A stretch of DNA of 64,000 bases from Symsagittifera roscoffensis (lineage: Eukaryota; Xenacoelomorpha; Acoela; Convolutidae), in NCBI RefSeq assembly GCF_963678635.1, contig NC_087066.1:22783996-22847995 (forward strand), given 5' to 3'. This document shows, in pieces, positions 21,158 through 30,475 of the stretch (positions within the stretch are counted from its first letter, which is position 1; each line of letters starts with the position of its first letter). A program made the translations under genes and the position numbers. The notes below the pieces were generated by a model. The model did not search any database, was not told where the DNA came from, and worked only from the letters and a program-made list of their open reading frames with translations.

Positions 21158-23314
21158 CTACACTGCCGCTAATGCCAACTTATGTTTGGGGTGACTCTGG
21201 TCCTTGACCGCTTCCCAGAACAAGGGACAATCCATTCTGAAGTGCCCCTCCTGGTTACAGAAGAAGCATCTTGCGCCTATCTTGATGATTAAGCCACTAT
21301 AGTACTCGTGTTCCTCCATCTGGCTCATGTCCTCCTCATCTGGTGCATATCCTAGACTCTTCATGCCTTGTTTGTATGTTGTGCAGTCAGCCACGTGGTG
21401 ATCCGCCGACCCGCAGTTCGCGCATGATCTGCGCTTGTCCATGTCATCTCTAGGCTTGTACCATGACGACCTCTGGGGTTGGCTTCCCCCTTGCGTGTTC
21501 CTGTTTTCTGTATATGAGTATTTCTTGGGTTTCATCAGCATGTATTCCCTCGATTTCTGTCTCATTTCTTCTGGGGTTGGTGCGCTGTCTTTCGACAATG
21601 TATAGTATGTTGCTAACATTGTCCTTAAGTCGTCACTTTTTACCCCATCAATAAACTTCGAGGCAATGCTAAAGTTTCTTCTGTTTGTCGACTCCTCTGG
21701 GTCACTCCTTCTTCTCAAGCTCTCGAGATCATCTAGGAACCGATCTATTGACTCGTCGTCCCTCTGCCTTCTCTTTTCAAATCGCATTATCGCTTGGTGA
21801 CCCTTCATGCCTGACCCGAATCGATTCAGCAATATCTCGAAGATCTTGTCCGCGGTATCGCGTTCTTCTTCTTTCTTTGCAACCACGCATTTCAATGCCG
21901 TGCCTTCCAGGTTACTGAGTATGGCTGTGCATGCTTGCCTTTCATCATTTAAGTTATCTTGTTCCAGATGTAATCTCATCACTTCCACCCACGTGTCAAT
22001 GCATCCATCTGAGTCGTCTTTGAATTCTTTTGGCTTCTTGAAAGTTTTCCTTGATTTTCCGTCTCTCCTATCGCTCGAGTTAGTGTTCCTCGTGGCGAAG
22101 GCCTCTAGAGTCCTGTTCATCATCTCCCAAGTGCTTGCCCATGTCATGGCATCCGGACCTGCGTTGCTGCTAGCTGTTGAGTCCCCCGGACCACTCGTTG
22201 TGTTTGAATTCCCACTTTTCATGATTGTTTTATCAGCCGTTGGTGCTATGCTCACCGTATTCCGGGTTAAGGGCAACGGTGTCGATTGCCGCTTGCCCCT
22301 TTGTGGTTCCACAAAGTCAACTCTGGTGCCTTGCGTGCGATCCGCTGCCGGTCTTTCTTGTGAGGTAGAATTTCTCAAGATTGCATCCAATTTCGTCTGT
22401 ATTGCACCTGAACTTTCGGCCTGATTCTTGCTCATTGTGTCCAGCCTCTTTTCCAGGCTACCTATTTGGCTGTTGACATCATCATATCGGTTTTTCAACT
22501 GTTGCAAATCTTTTTTGATGTTCCCTTCTCGTTCTTTATTGGTGGCTTCTACCTTATCTGTCATCTCCTTGAGTCTCTCGTCTGTTGCCTTAGCCAGGTT
22601 AAAATAACTATCCAGATACTCGTGTTTGTTGTATCTTAATTCTTTTCTTATCACTTCTCTGTCCTCTTCGCTGTGCTTCAGCTTTTTGTCGATCTGATTC
22701 AGTTTTGCCATCAAGTCACCTAGCTCAAGAGTAGCCTCTTCATGGTCAGCCGTTGGTCTTTCTTCGGCCGTTGCTTCTGCTTTAGTTTGTTCCTCTCTCG
22801 GATTGGCTTCTGTCGTCTTCGTGCTCACTGTCCCAAATGTTCGTGCTCTTTCAGCTTTTGGTTCCTCAGTCACGTTCTCTTTCGTTTTTATTCCGACCAT
22901 CATCGCCAACCTTTCTGTAAAAGATGTCTTTTTTACTTGAGAGTCTTCTTTCACCGTTTCTTCGGTGTTGCCTATTGCGTCTTCCACATCGTCTATTGGT
23001 GAGAACTCTATGGGTTTCGGGTTTGGTTCTTCTGCATTGGGCATTGGAGTTGACTCCGTCGTCTTTTTCTCTAGTTCATCTTCGCTCTGGTCTGGTGTCT
23101 CTAGGTCGATTTCGATTGTAGGCTCCACCTCTTTTTCCCTCGCATCTTCTCGCGTCTTGCTCTCGGTGCCACTCCTCGTGCTGACCATGCTAACTGAAAA
23201 GTTATTTCTTGTTTTGCCTGGGCCCCTTGATGTTGTTCCACGCAGCGACGAGTTATATTTCGTGTTTGATCCACTTGACCTTTTTTCAAGCACCGGTACC
23301 CTACTCCATCTCAT
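21158..23314 (-). CDS. gag: gag: coiled-coil capsid and two CCHC zinc knuckles
   Basis: The ATG at 23314 gives 718 residues. A second ATG, MVSTRSGTESKTRE, 43 codons in, is an alternative start. The N-terminal third is acidic and low-complexity. About residues 200-310 form a long coiled coil. About 400-600 are a helical capsid-like region with KTFKKPKEFKDDSDGCIDTW and TADKIFEILLNRFG, typical of Ty3/gypsy Gag. Two nucleocapsid knuckles follow: CANCGSADHHVADC (about 630-643) and CFFCNQEGHFRMDC (about 681-694), both CX2CX4HX4C. Gag forms the particle and binds element RNA. The ORF ends with TAG, and pol continues in the same frame. Confidence 0.93.
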   Translation of the reverse strand: MRWSRVPVLEKRSSGSNTKYNSSLRGTTSRGPGKTRNNFSVSMVSTRSGTESKTREDAREKEVEPTIEIDLETPDQSEDELEKKTTESTPMPNAEEPNPKPIEFSPIDDVEDAIGNTEETVKEDSQVKKTSFTERLAMMVGIKTKENVTEEPKAERARTFGTVSTKTTEANPREEQTKAEATAEERPTADHEEATLELGDLMAKLNQIDKKLKHSEEDREVIRKELRYNKHEYLDSYFNLAKATDERLKEMTDKVEATNKEREGNIKKDLQQLKNRYDDVNSQIGSLEKRLDTMSKNQAESSGAIQTKLDAILRNSTSQERPAADRTQGTRVDFVEPQRGKRQSTPLPLTRNTVSIAPTADKTIMKSGNSNTTSGPGDSTASSNAGPDAMTWASTWEMMNRTLEAFATRNTNSSDRRDGKSRKTFKKPKEFKDDSDGCIDTWVEVMRLHLEQDNLNDERQACTAILSNLEGTALKCVVAKKEEERDTADKIFEILLNRFGSGMKGHQAIMRFEKRRQRDDESIDRFLDDLESLRRRSDPEESTNRRNFSIASKFIDGVKSDDLRTMLATYYTLSKDSAPTPEEMRQKSREYMLMKPKKYSYTENRNTQGGSQPQRSSWYKPRDDMDKRRSCANCGSADHHVADCTTYKQGMKSLGYAPDEEDMSQMEEHEYYSGLIIKIGARCFFCNQEGHFRMDCPLFWEAVKDQSHPKHKLALAAV

Positions 23315-23584
23315 TATTTCTATTTACAATTGCTCTTATTTACAATATTATTTTATATACAATTCTATTCTAAGAATAAAAAATTTTGTGGAAACAAATT
23401 CTTAAAAGAAAATATACAACGTGATAAAAACCTTGTTCCAGTTCTCTAAAATTCCAGTTGTAATTTTACTTCAATTTTTATACTGTCCTCAGACTTCCAG
23501 TTACCGTCCCTACTCTTCTTCGTACCGTCCCAGGCTTCCTTTTACTGTCCCAAGACTGTTCGGTAATGTCCCAGTACTCCGTCA

Positions 23585-24355
23585 GTGTCCCAAGACCCCT
23601 GACCTGAGAGTAGTGTCCCAAGGCTAGTGTCCCAAGGCTAGTGTCCCAAGACAACTGTCCCAAGGCTAGTGTCCCAAGGCTAGTGTCCCAGGACTACTGT
23701 CCCAAGGCTAGTGTCCCAAGGCTAGTGTCCCAAGACTACTGTCCCAAGGCTAGTGTCCCAAGACTACTGTCCCAAGGCTAGTGTCCCAAGACTACTGTCC
23801 CAAGGCTAGTGTCCCAAGGCTAGTGTCCCAAGACTACTGTCCCAAGGCTACTGTCCCAAGGCTAGTGTCCCAAGGCTAGTGTCCCAAGGCTAGTGTCCCA
23901 AGACTACTGTCCCAAGGCTAGTGTCCCAAGGCTAGTGTCCCAAGACTACTGTCCCAAGGCTAGTGTCCAAAGGCTAGTGTCCCAAGACTACTGTCCCAAG
24001 GCTAGTGTCCCAAGACTACTGTCCCAAGACTACTATCCCAAGGCTAGTGTCCCAAGACTACTGTCCCAAGACCCTTGTCCCAAGATTATATCCCAAGACC
24101 CTGTCCCAAGACCCTTGTCCCAAGACCACTGTCCCAAGACCCTTGTCCCAAGACCACTGTCCCAAGACCACTGTCCCAAGACCACTGTCCCAAGACCACT
24201 GTCCCAAGACCACTGTCCCAAGACCACTGTCCCAAGACCACTGTCCCAAGACCACTGTCCCAAGACCCTGTCCCAAGACCACTGTCCCAAGACCACTGTC
24301 CCAAGACCCTGTCCCAAGCCCACTGTCCCAAGACCACTGTCCCAAGACTGTATCA
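23585..24355. repeat. 14-bp minisatellite in the leader, about 55 copies
   Basis: Tandem units of 14 bp of the form CCAAGGCTAGTGTC, CCAAGACTACTGTC and CCAAGACCACTGTC, with occasional 13-bp units. The first two variants dominate the left half and CCAAGACCACTGTC the right half, as expected from repeat expansion. All frames are open through it because 14 is not a multiple of 3 and the unit has no stops, which creates false ORFs on both strands. On the sense strand it puts a GGG run every 14 nt. Confidence 0.95.
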
Positions 24356-25280
24356 AGACTGTTCTGGTCCAACACTGTCCCAGGACTTCTTTGGCACTGT
24401 TCTAAGGCTGTTGACAAGTGTCTGAGCGGTGGGGCTTCTCTCTTCTTTGTTATGGGGACTTCTTGATTCACTGTACCTTGTACCACCACTCAAGCTCTAG
24501 TAAAATTTCCCCAAAAACCCTCTCTTAAGAGCCAAATGCTGACCTCCCTTTTTTCTTATTTCTTTTTAGTTACCTCTATTTCAATGTTCCAAGCAACTTG
24601 AGACCAAAACCTGTGCGCAGGTATCTTGTGATCACCTGTTCGTATGCAAACTAAACACAAATCCACCCCAAAATGCAACAAAAAATCCAATCCAGAAAAA
24701 GTAATAAAAACGGAAAGATGAGCCCACCTAAAATTCAAAGGTGACAAATGTCTACCTTCTATCGAAAAAATGTCTGGTACCTAATTGCCACGCGTTTCCT
24801 TCCCCCCTGCTAGCGATCTTATGGGGTATCACAAAAACTGTCTATGTCCGTTTCCCCCTACCGATCCGACCAGGGTACCTACCTTAACCTAATTCCAATT
24901 TTGGATATCCGTTTCCTATGACCAACGCGTGTAAATGACTAATGTAACTAAATCAACGATGTCGACCAATTAGTTACTCTAATTTCCCCCCTTTTTACAA
25001 TTTACAACCGCCAACCTCTAACTTAACCAGCCCCCTTCTAACCTCCCCCCTTTTTAGCCCCCCTTCTTAAACCTAAAATCACCTTAAGCGCCGGGTGCTA
25101 AACCTCTCAAGAGAAAACCGTAGACCTGTCTCCAGGCCTGCTCAAGTAAAAACGTTTCTCAAAACCGGGGGATATCGCTTATCCAATTTTACACTTATTT
25201 CCTATAATGTAGTATGAGTTTTAACGATACCCGTTCTGCCCAACTTGAGAACTCGAGAACTGCCAAATCCCTCTTGGCTA

Positions 25281-25470
25281 CTTTCCCACTCGACTGGTCA
25301 CCTCTTCCAGTCCAGTCTCCTATTGGTTCAGCTCAAGTGCTCCTGAACCACTTTCCCACTCGGCTGGTCACCTCTTCCAGTCAAGTCTCCTATTGGTTCA
25401 GCTCAAGTGCTCCTGAACCACTTTCCCACTCGGCTGGTCACCTCTTCCAGTCAAGTCTCCTTGTTGTCCA
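25281..25470. repeat. 70-bp tandem repeat, about 2.7 copies
   Basis: The word CTTTCCCACTCG starts at 25281, 25351 and 25421, an exact 70-bp period. Each unit holds CTGGTCACCTCTTCCAGTC and, in the first two, TATTGGTTCAGCTCAAGTGC. It lies in the leader of the young element. Confidence 0.9.
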
Positions 25471-25912
25471 GCTAAGTTCCAAGCTATCTAAAAACCCTTG
25501 ACAACGCCCCACACTCGGGCACTTTATTGAGGTTACTGGGTTAAATTGCTAGGTTGATCGAAACGATCGAACTTGTAAAACAGTATGGGTATACTATTTA
25601 ATTAATATAAAGGTTTGATCCAACTAATCTGGTGTCAAATTCACTGTCTTTTTTCGTTTTATGGTTTTTGTTTCGCTTTTTGTCTTTTTGCTCGTGTTTT
25701 TGTCCCCCTAGTTGCCCCCCTTTACTCGGTTAGCTAAGCCTCGTTCGGAGAGCGTACCAGGAAGTTTTCTTGAGTTTTCTTAAAAAACTATCACGGTACA
25801 ACCGGAAGGTTTGCACGTTCCTGTCGAACCGTACCGCCGGTACTCTAGAATGGGCATTCAGCCCGAAGCTGTCTCAAGTGGGTTCGACTCCGTAGTCTTG
25901 ATGTCGTAAACA

Positions 25913-25925
25913 CCCAGGAGCGCCA
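25913..25925 (-). promoter_or_regulatory. possible primer-binding site
   Basis: On the sense strand TGGCGCTCCTGGG begins 11 nt after the LTR end. A primer-binding site normally starts TGG (complement of a tRNA CCA end) and lies next to the LTR. The offset is larger than usual and I cannot name a matching tRNA. The second element in the window has TGGCGC directly at its LTR, which gives weak support to this site. Confidence 0.35.
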
Positions 25926-25936
25926 TAAAAACACTA

Positions 25937-26840
25937 TGTAACATTCGTCTACTGCAGTCACACATGAGGCTTAAGAAAAATAGGCCCTATAACCATTGGC
26001 TCAAGAGTCAGGGACACTATCTCTTGTGTTTTTGTACCTCAAATCAGTCGGAGCCAATTCGGTTCGCTTGTGACATGAGACTACGACCCGTTACAGCTTA
26101 AAGGCTACTACTAAAATATCCCCCCACTCTAGAATTAGAAACGTCCCCATACTTAGGTCTCTAGATACCCAAAATACATGAACGCCGTTAAAAACCGGGT
26201 TGGAACAATCCGTTAAGTTACTTTTTATCAGACAGTGGAACTTTGATCCATTTCAGATGGATCAACCTAAAACTCGCCTTACCTCAACATAACAATTATA
26301 AAACACACTCTAGAAATTTAAATTAGTACTCACATTGTAGCACGCTCAAGAACCAGGAAGTAAATAAGTCGGTGAGCAACTCAAGAATCAATAAAGTAAC
26401 TAAAATGAGTTTAATGTTAGTCAGTTTTAATAACAAGAACAAGTTTTTACTCTAGACTGTAAGTTCTCGTGAACCATTGGGACACTCTAGCTGTCCACCT
26501 TTCCACCGAAGGTTCACTCTAGTCCAGTTTAGAATAATACTCCAATCACAACAATCCAGTTCGTGGGAATGCGCTCGTCTCTGTTTTAGATGGGACAGCT
26601 CTACTCTCGATTATTATTGCTACTGAAATTGCGAATAGCAATTTCCCACTGATTTTTCTAGCAACTTTCCCGCGATTGTCACTCGATCGTTCTGACTTCT
26701 CTTTTCTGATTTTCAGTTATCGCGAGAAAATCGTGCATGACAGGTTCCATTCGAAATTTTGAAAAATTAAACTTCACTCCAAAATTAAGTGCTTTTTGCC
26801 TCTCTCAAGGTCAAACTTCCAAATATGACCGACTGGCACA
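25937..26840 (-). repeat. 5' LTR of the 22-kb element
   Basis: 904 bp, sense strand TGTGCCAGTC...GTTACA, about 99.6 percent identical to the 3' LTR by eye. Its outer end lies 198 bp from the SF3B4 start codon and it points away from that gene, so any bidirectional promoter activity would run into SF3B4. Confidence 0.95.
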
Positions 26841-27016
26841 GTGTTTTTGTATGTTTACTTGCGTTCTTAACTCTTTTCTAGTCTTCGATTGGCTATGTTC
26901 TGTTGGCTAGCTTGCCATGATAAACTAGTGCTGTAACGCAAGCCGCGTGAAGTTCCGAATGACCTCTGCGTTCAAAATTAAGATTTAACAATATTTTGAC
27001 ATAATTTTTTAATGCA

Positions 27017-27028
27017 TTCTTTTTTCAG
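27017..27028 (+). promoter_or_regulatory. splice-acceptor-like tract before SF3B4 ATG
   Basis: A pyrimidine run ending TTTTTTCAG finishes 9 nt before the ATG. It is either the acceptor of a 5' UTR intron or a spliced-leader trans-splice site. No donor is certain in the 176 bp between the LTR edge and this tract. Confidence 0.6.
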
Positions 27029-27037
27029 TACTCTAAA

Positions 27038-28279
27038 ATGGCTTCTGCACCAATTGCAGAGCGAAATCAAGATGCAACTGTGTATGTGGGAAATTTGGAC
27101 GAGAAAATGACGGAATCACTAATATGGGAATTGTTTTTGCAAGCGGGTCCTGTTACCAACACTCATATGCCTAGAGATCGAATATCTCTGCAGCATCAAG
27201 GCTATGGATTCGTGGAGTTCCTAAGCGAAGAGGATGCTGACTATGCTATAAAAATAATGAATATGATTAAAATGTTCGGTAAACCCATTCGGGTGAATAA
27301 AGCTTCTTCTGGTGGTGGAGCAGCGGCACAGCGAAACCTGGATGTTGGAGCTAACTTGTTTGTTGGTAACCTCGATCCAGAAGTAGATGAAAAGTTGATT
27401 TACGACACTTTTAGTGCGTTTGGTGTTATACTTCAAATACCCAAAATCATGCGAGACCCTTCCTCTGGAAACTCGAAGGGCTTCGCCTTCATTAACTACG
27501 CCAGTTTTGAGGCTTCAGATGCTGCAATTGATGCCATGAATGGACAATATCTGTGCAACCGACCAATTACCATCAGCTATGCTTTCAAAAAAGATTCAAG
27601 AACAGAACGACATGGATCAGCTGCTGAAAGACTGCTGGCTGCTCAAAACCCCGTTGCACAGGCTGATAAACCACATCAATTATTCGCAGATGCACCTGCA
27701 CCCCCTGCAGCTCCATCTGCCCCAATGATGAATATGCCACCACCGGCACCTCCGATGACACCTGATCTGACAGGAGGACTGATGCCTCCAGCTCCTAGAC
27801 CCATGCCACCTGGACCACCACCTCCAAACTTTCATCCGCATTTCGGACCTCCTCATGGGGCTCCTTCCCCTATGCCGCCTCGACCTTCCCCAACACCCCC
27901 TCCTATGAGACAATTCCCTCCTCCTTCTATGAGTCCAATGCCACCACATCCGAACATGATGCCGACGCCACCTCCGAGAGGTCCACCTCCACCGATGCAC
28001 CCTGGCATGATGCGCGGTCCACCTCCGCCTGGTTTTGGAGGTATGACTCCTCCGCCTCCAAGACCAGGAGGTCCTCCGCCACCTCATCATTTTATGTCAC
28101 CCACTCCACCGCCACAGGGATTTATGCACCCGCCTCACATGGGTCCACCTCCACCCGGTTGGAGAGGACCTCCACCTCCTATGATGACTCCTCCGCCTCC
28201 TCCGATGGGAATGATGAACCAGTTCAACCCACCACCACATGGTCACATGAATCCTACACCGCCGCCGCCTCCAAGATAG
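27038..28279 (+). CDS. sf3b4: splicing factor 3B subunit 4 (SF3B4/SAP49)
   Basis: 413 residues in one uninterrupted exon; the human protein is close to this length (about 424). It is a subunit of the SF3b complex of U2 snRNP and binds pre-mRNA near the branch point in the nucleus. RRM1 (about 14-92) has RNP2 VYVGNL and RNP1 [11 protein letters not shown]2 (about 105-185) has RNP2 LFVGNL and RNP1 KGFAFINY. The conserved block [14 protein letters not shown] and the PHQLFADAP motif follow. The C-terminal half is a Pro/Met-rich tail with many PPPP runs, as in orthologues. The start [20 protein letters not shown] matches the family N-terminus. A small GGGAAA-type insertion sits between the RRMs. 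Expression may be affected by the retroelement inserted just upstream. Confidence 0.97.
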   Translation: MASAPIAERNQDATVYVGNLDEKMTESLIWELFLQAGPVTNTHMPRDRISLQHQGYGFVEFLSEEDADYAIKIMNMIKMFGKPIRVNKASSGGGAAAQRNLDVGANLFVGNLDPEVDEKLIYDTFSAFGVILQIPKIMRDPSSGNSKGFAFINYASFEASDAAIDAMNGQYLCNRPITISYAFKKDSRTERHGSAAERLLAAQNPVAQADKPHQLFADAPAPPAAPSAPMMNMPPPAPPMTPDLTGGLMPPAPRPMPPGPPPPNFHPHFGPPHGAPSPMPPRPSPTPPPMRQFPPPSMSPMPPHPNMMPTPPPRGPPPPMHPGMMRGPPPPGFGGMTPPPPRPGGPPPPHHFMSPTPPPQGFMHPPHMGPPPPGWRGPPPPMMTPPPPPMGMMNQFNPPPHGHMNPTPPPPPR

Positions 28280-28353
28280 TGCTATCGAATAACCAAACAT
28301 TATTTTTATCTGCTGTCGATAATTTGATGTCTTCTTTGTTTTTGTTCATTTGG

Positions 28354-28359
28354 AATAAA
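28354..28359 (+). terminator. polyadenylation signal of SF3B4
   Basis: AATAAA 75 bp after the stop codon, in the short AT-rich 3' UTR. Confidence 0.7.
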
Positions 28360-28379
28360 CTATTATAAAGTCAGGCTTA

Positions 28380-28837
28380 TTCCGAGCTCTTACAGGCGAT
28401 GCATTGAAAAATTTTTAACTTACATTTTTTCTGACACACGCGAGGTATTTCTCGATGAGTTTGTTGAAACTGTTGCCGAGCATCTTTAGATAAAGGTGGA
28501 ATTTTTTTTCGATATGTGGATCTGTCATTATTGGGATAAAATTTGAAACAAAATTGTCTACAGAAATCAAAATTAACGAGCAGTTCCTCCTAAAATATCA
28601 AAGTGATTTATTTTTGAAAATCGTTCGACAAATTTATGCATTATGTCAGTAGCTTTGATTGGCCAACATGAAAGCTGTCATCCAACTGAATCATCCCCTA
28701 GCGAAATTGTTTTGGAAATAAAATTGTTCACTTAGTCAGAAAAGTCTGCTATTTGCATAGAATCACGGGTTTCTTTGAAAAAGTGTATTAGTATGACCCT
28801 TCTTTTTTGCCAATCTAACTTGCAAAAAAGGGCTCTT
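28380..28837. other. spacer between SF3B4 and the Polinton
   Basis: AT-rich intergenic DNA with no gene or repeat recognised. Confidence 0.5.
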
Positions 28838-28843
28838 CATAGC
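28838..28843. repeat. target site duplication, left (CATAGC)
   Basis: CATAGC directly outside the left TIR, identical to 43708-43713. Confidence 0.93.
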
Positions 28844-29260
28844 AGTAGTAGAAGGTCCAACACCGGTAACGCTGGGGGGGGGGGGGGGGGGGGTGAGCAG
28901 GGTGCGGAAAAGAGCAGGAGCAAAATTTGTTTATTATAGTTTCGACCCGTTGCACTCGGTATTTACTACCATTTAATTCCAGCTGGAAATACTCACGCAG
29001 AGTATGCAAGGCAAACTTGTACTTGCATGTAACTGATACAAATGCATGTATCCATAAAATCTTTTGGTTCGATTTGGGCAAAGATAAAACTTAGCCGACA
29101 TATATTTTTTTTTTCACAATCAGCTTGAAATCTGTTAAGACAAATAACATTGTTATGTATGTGGTGATATTGCGCATAGCAAGAAACTTGAATATATCCG
29201 AGCTAATCGTTTTCTTTGCCTAAAAATTTCACCAAATACTTGAAAAATTGATTATAAATT
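28844..29260 (+). repeat. left terminal inverted repeat
   Basis: Matches the reverse complement of 43321-43707 with moderate divergence. Shared words include GGTCCAACACCGGTAACGCT, ACTACCATTTAATTCCAGCT and GCCTAAAAATTTCACCAAAT. It is longer than its partner mainly because of a run of 20 G at 28874-28893 and small indels. Confidence 0.92.
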
Positions 29261-29359
29261 AAACAACTTGATTGTTAATAATTGTTACTAACCTGTATAA
29301 ATACCCAGTGCATTTACCCAGTCAAGACATCATCAATATCAGCAAGTCATAGGTCATTA

Positions 29360-30260
29360 AAAGTATCGATTTTGACCCTCATCCCTAAAAAATCTAAAAA
29401 CTTCAAAAATTTTTTTTCTTTTTCGAAAACAATCCTAAGTTAAGGTAACATCAATACCATGAATTCTAAGTAAAAGAACATTGAGAAAAGTATCAATTTT
29501 GTTTTCTCCACCCCTCAAAAAAAATTTCAAAATAAATTTTTTGTGATTTTTTCAAAAATGATTCCAAATTGAAGGTAACATCAGTACCATCAATTTTAAG
29601 TATTAGAACATTCAAAAAAATTGACTTTTTTGGCCCCCACATCCCTAAGAAAATCCAAAAATTTCAAAAAAAATTTTTTTTTTTGATTTTTTCAAAATGG
29701 TCTAAAATTCAAGGTAACATTAGTACCATCATTTTTAAGTAATTGAATATTGAAAAAGTAGCTGTTTTGGTGCCACATCCGTCAAAAAAACTACAAAAAA
29801 TTTTTGTTTTGTTTTCAAAATGGTCCAAAATTCAAGGTAACATCAGTACCATCATTTTGAAGTATTTTAATATTGAAAAATTAGCTGTTTTGGTGCCACA
29901 TACCTCAAAAAATCCATAAATAAAAAAAAATTGTTTTGATTTGTCAAAAATCATCCAAAGTAAAAGTAACATCAGTTCAATCAATTCTAAAAATAGAAAA
30001 TTGAGAAAAGTATCGGTTTTTGTCTCTCCACCCTAAAAAAATTCAAAATTTTGTAATGATTTTATCAGAAAAAAAATAACAAATTAAACGTAATATCAGT
30101 ATTATCAAATCTTTGTATTTGACAATTGAAAAACTTGTTGATTTGGTCCCACCCTTCAAAAATTTTCAAAACAATGTTTTTTTTGATTTTCTCAAAAAAT
30201 ATTTCAATTTAAAGGTAACATCAGTACCATTAATTCTAAATAGTAGAACATTGAAAAAAA
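29360..30260. repeat. degenerate 120-140 bp tandem repeats, about 7 units
   Basis: The word AAGGTAACATCAGTACCAT and close variants recur near 29442, 29571, 29711, 29834, 29962, 30085 and 30212. Each is followed by AGAACATTGAAAAA-like and CCACATCCCTCAAAAAA-like words. It is very AT-rich and non-coding, and lies just inside the left TIR of the Polinton. Confidence 0.85.
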
Positions 30261-30475
30261 TTTTCCATTTGCAGTATCATTTTATTAAAAAAATTATCCT
30301 AAAACAGTTGTTCTCCAAAATGTCTTTTTTCATTGATTTATTATCGAATATAATTTTTAACTACTATCCAGATTACACATTATCTTTCTTTCTTATTTTT
30401 TACCCGAAAAAATTAATATGAGTGGTCAGTGGGAGGTCGCCTTGACTGTAAGTATTTTTCTGATAAAATTTAATG

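Larger units (their letters stand above)
23315..25936 (-). other. long 5' leader of the element
   Basis: 2622 bp between the 5' LTR and the gag ATG, unusually long. It contains a 14-bp minisatellite (23585-24355) and a 70-bp repeat (25281-25470). Between them (24370-25270) I see only AT-rich, polypyrimidine-rich DNA without a recognisable gene. Packaging and RNA-dimer signals would be expected here. Confidence 0.7.
4785..26840 (-). mobile_element. giant (22 kb) Ty3/gypsy-type LTR retrotransposon with extra ORFs
   Basis: Two 904-bp LTRs in direct orientation bound 22,056 bp. In sense order it holds a leader with tandem repeats, gag with two CCHC knuckles, DTG protease, RT (YVDD), RNase H, and an integrase with HHCC and DD35E motifs. 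The integrase carries a tail ending in a macro-like fold. A 2420-codon ORF with SGNH-hydrolase motifs lies in the position where retroviruses carry env. RT-RH before INT gives the Ty3/gypsy order. The coding region is clearly more GC-rich than the AT-rich surroundings. The LTRs differ at about four sites, so insertion was recent. I see no matching target duplication: the flank is AGTCAG at the left and GTGTTT at the right. That suggests flank mutation or recombination between copies. The gag-pol frames are open apart from stops exactly at domain borders. Confidence 0.93.

Noticed and set aside
23585-24355. CRISPR-like array
   Set aside because: 14-bp head-to-tail units without spacers, in a eukaryotic retroelement leader; a minisatellite.
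23893-24489. Long open frames on both strands with CPKTTVPRPLSQDH-like repeats
   Set aside because: They are translations of the 14-bp minisatellite, open in all frames; not genes.
25850-25930. tRNA gene suggested by GGGTTCGACTCC
   Set aside because: The T-arm stem does not pair, there is no proper A-box or acceptor, and it lies in the leader of the retroelement.
27680-28300. Arg/Trp-rich - strand ORFs opposite SF3B4
   Set aside because: Reverse reading of the proline-rich tail (CCN codons); no family resemblance.
28815-29081. 88-codon - strand ORF
   Set aside because: It spans the Polinton target duplication, TIR end and G20 run; chance frame.
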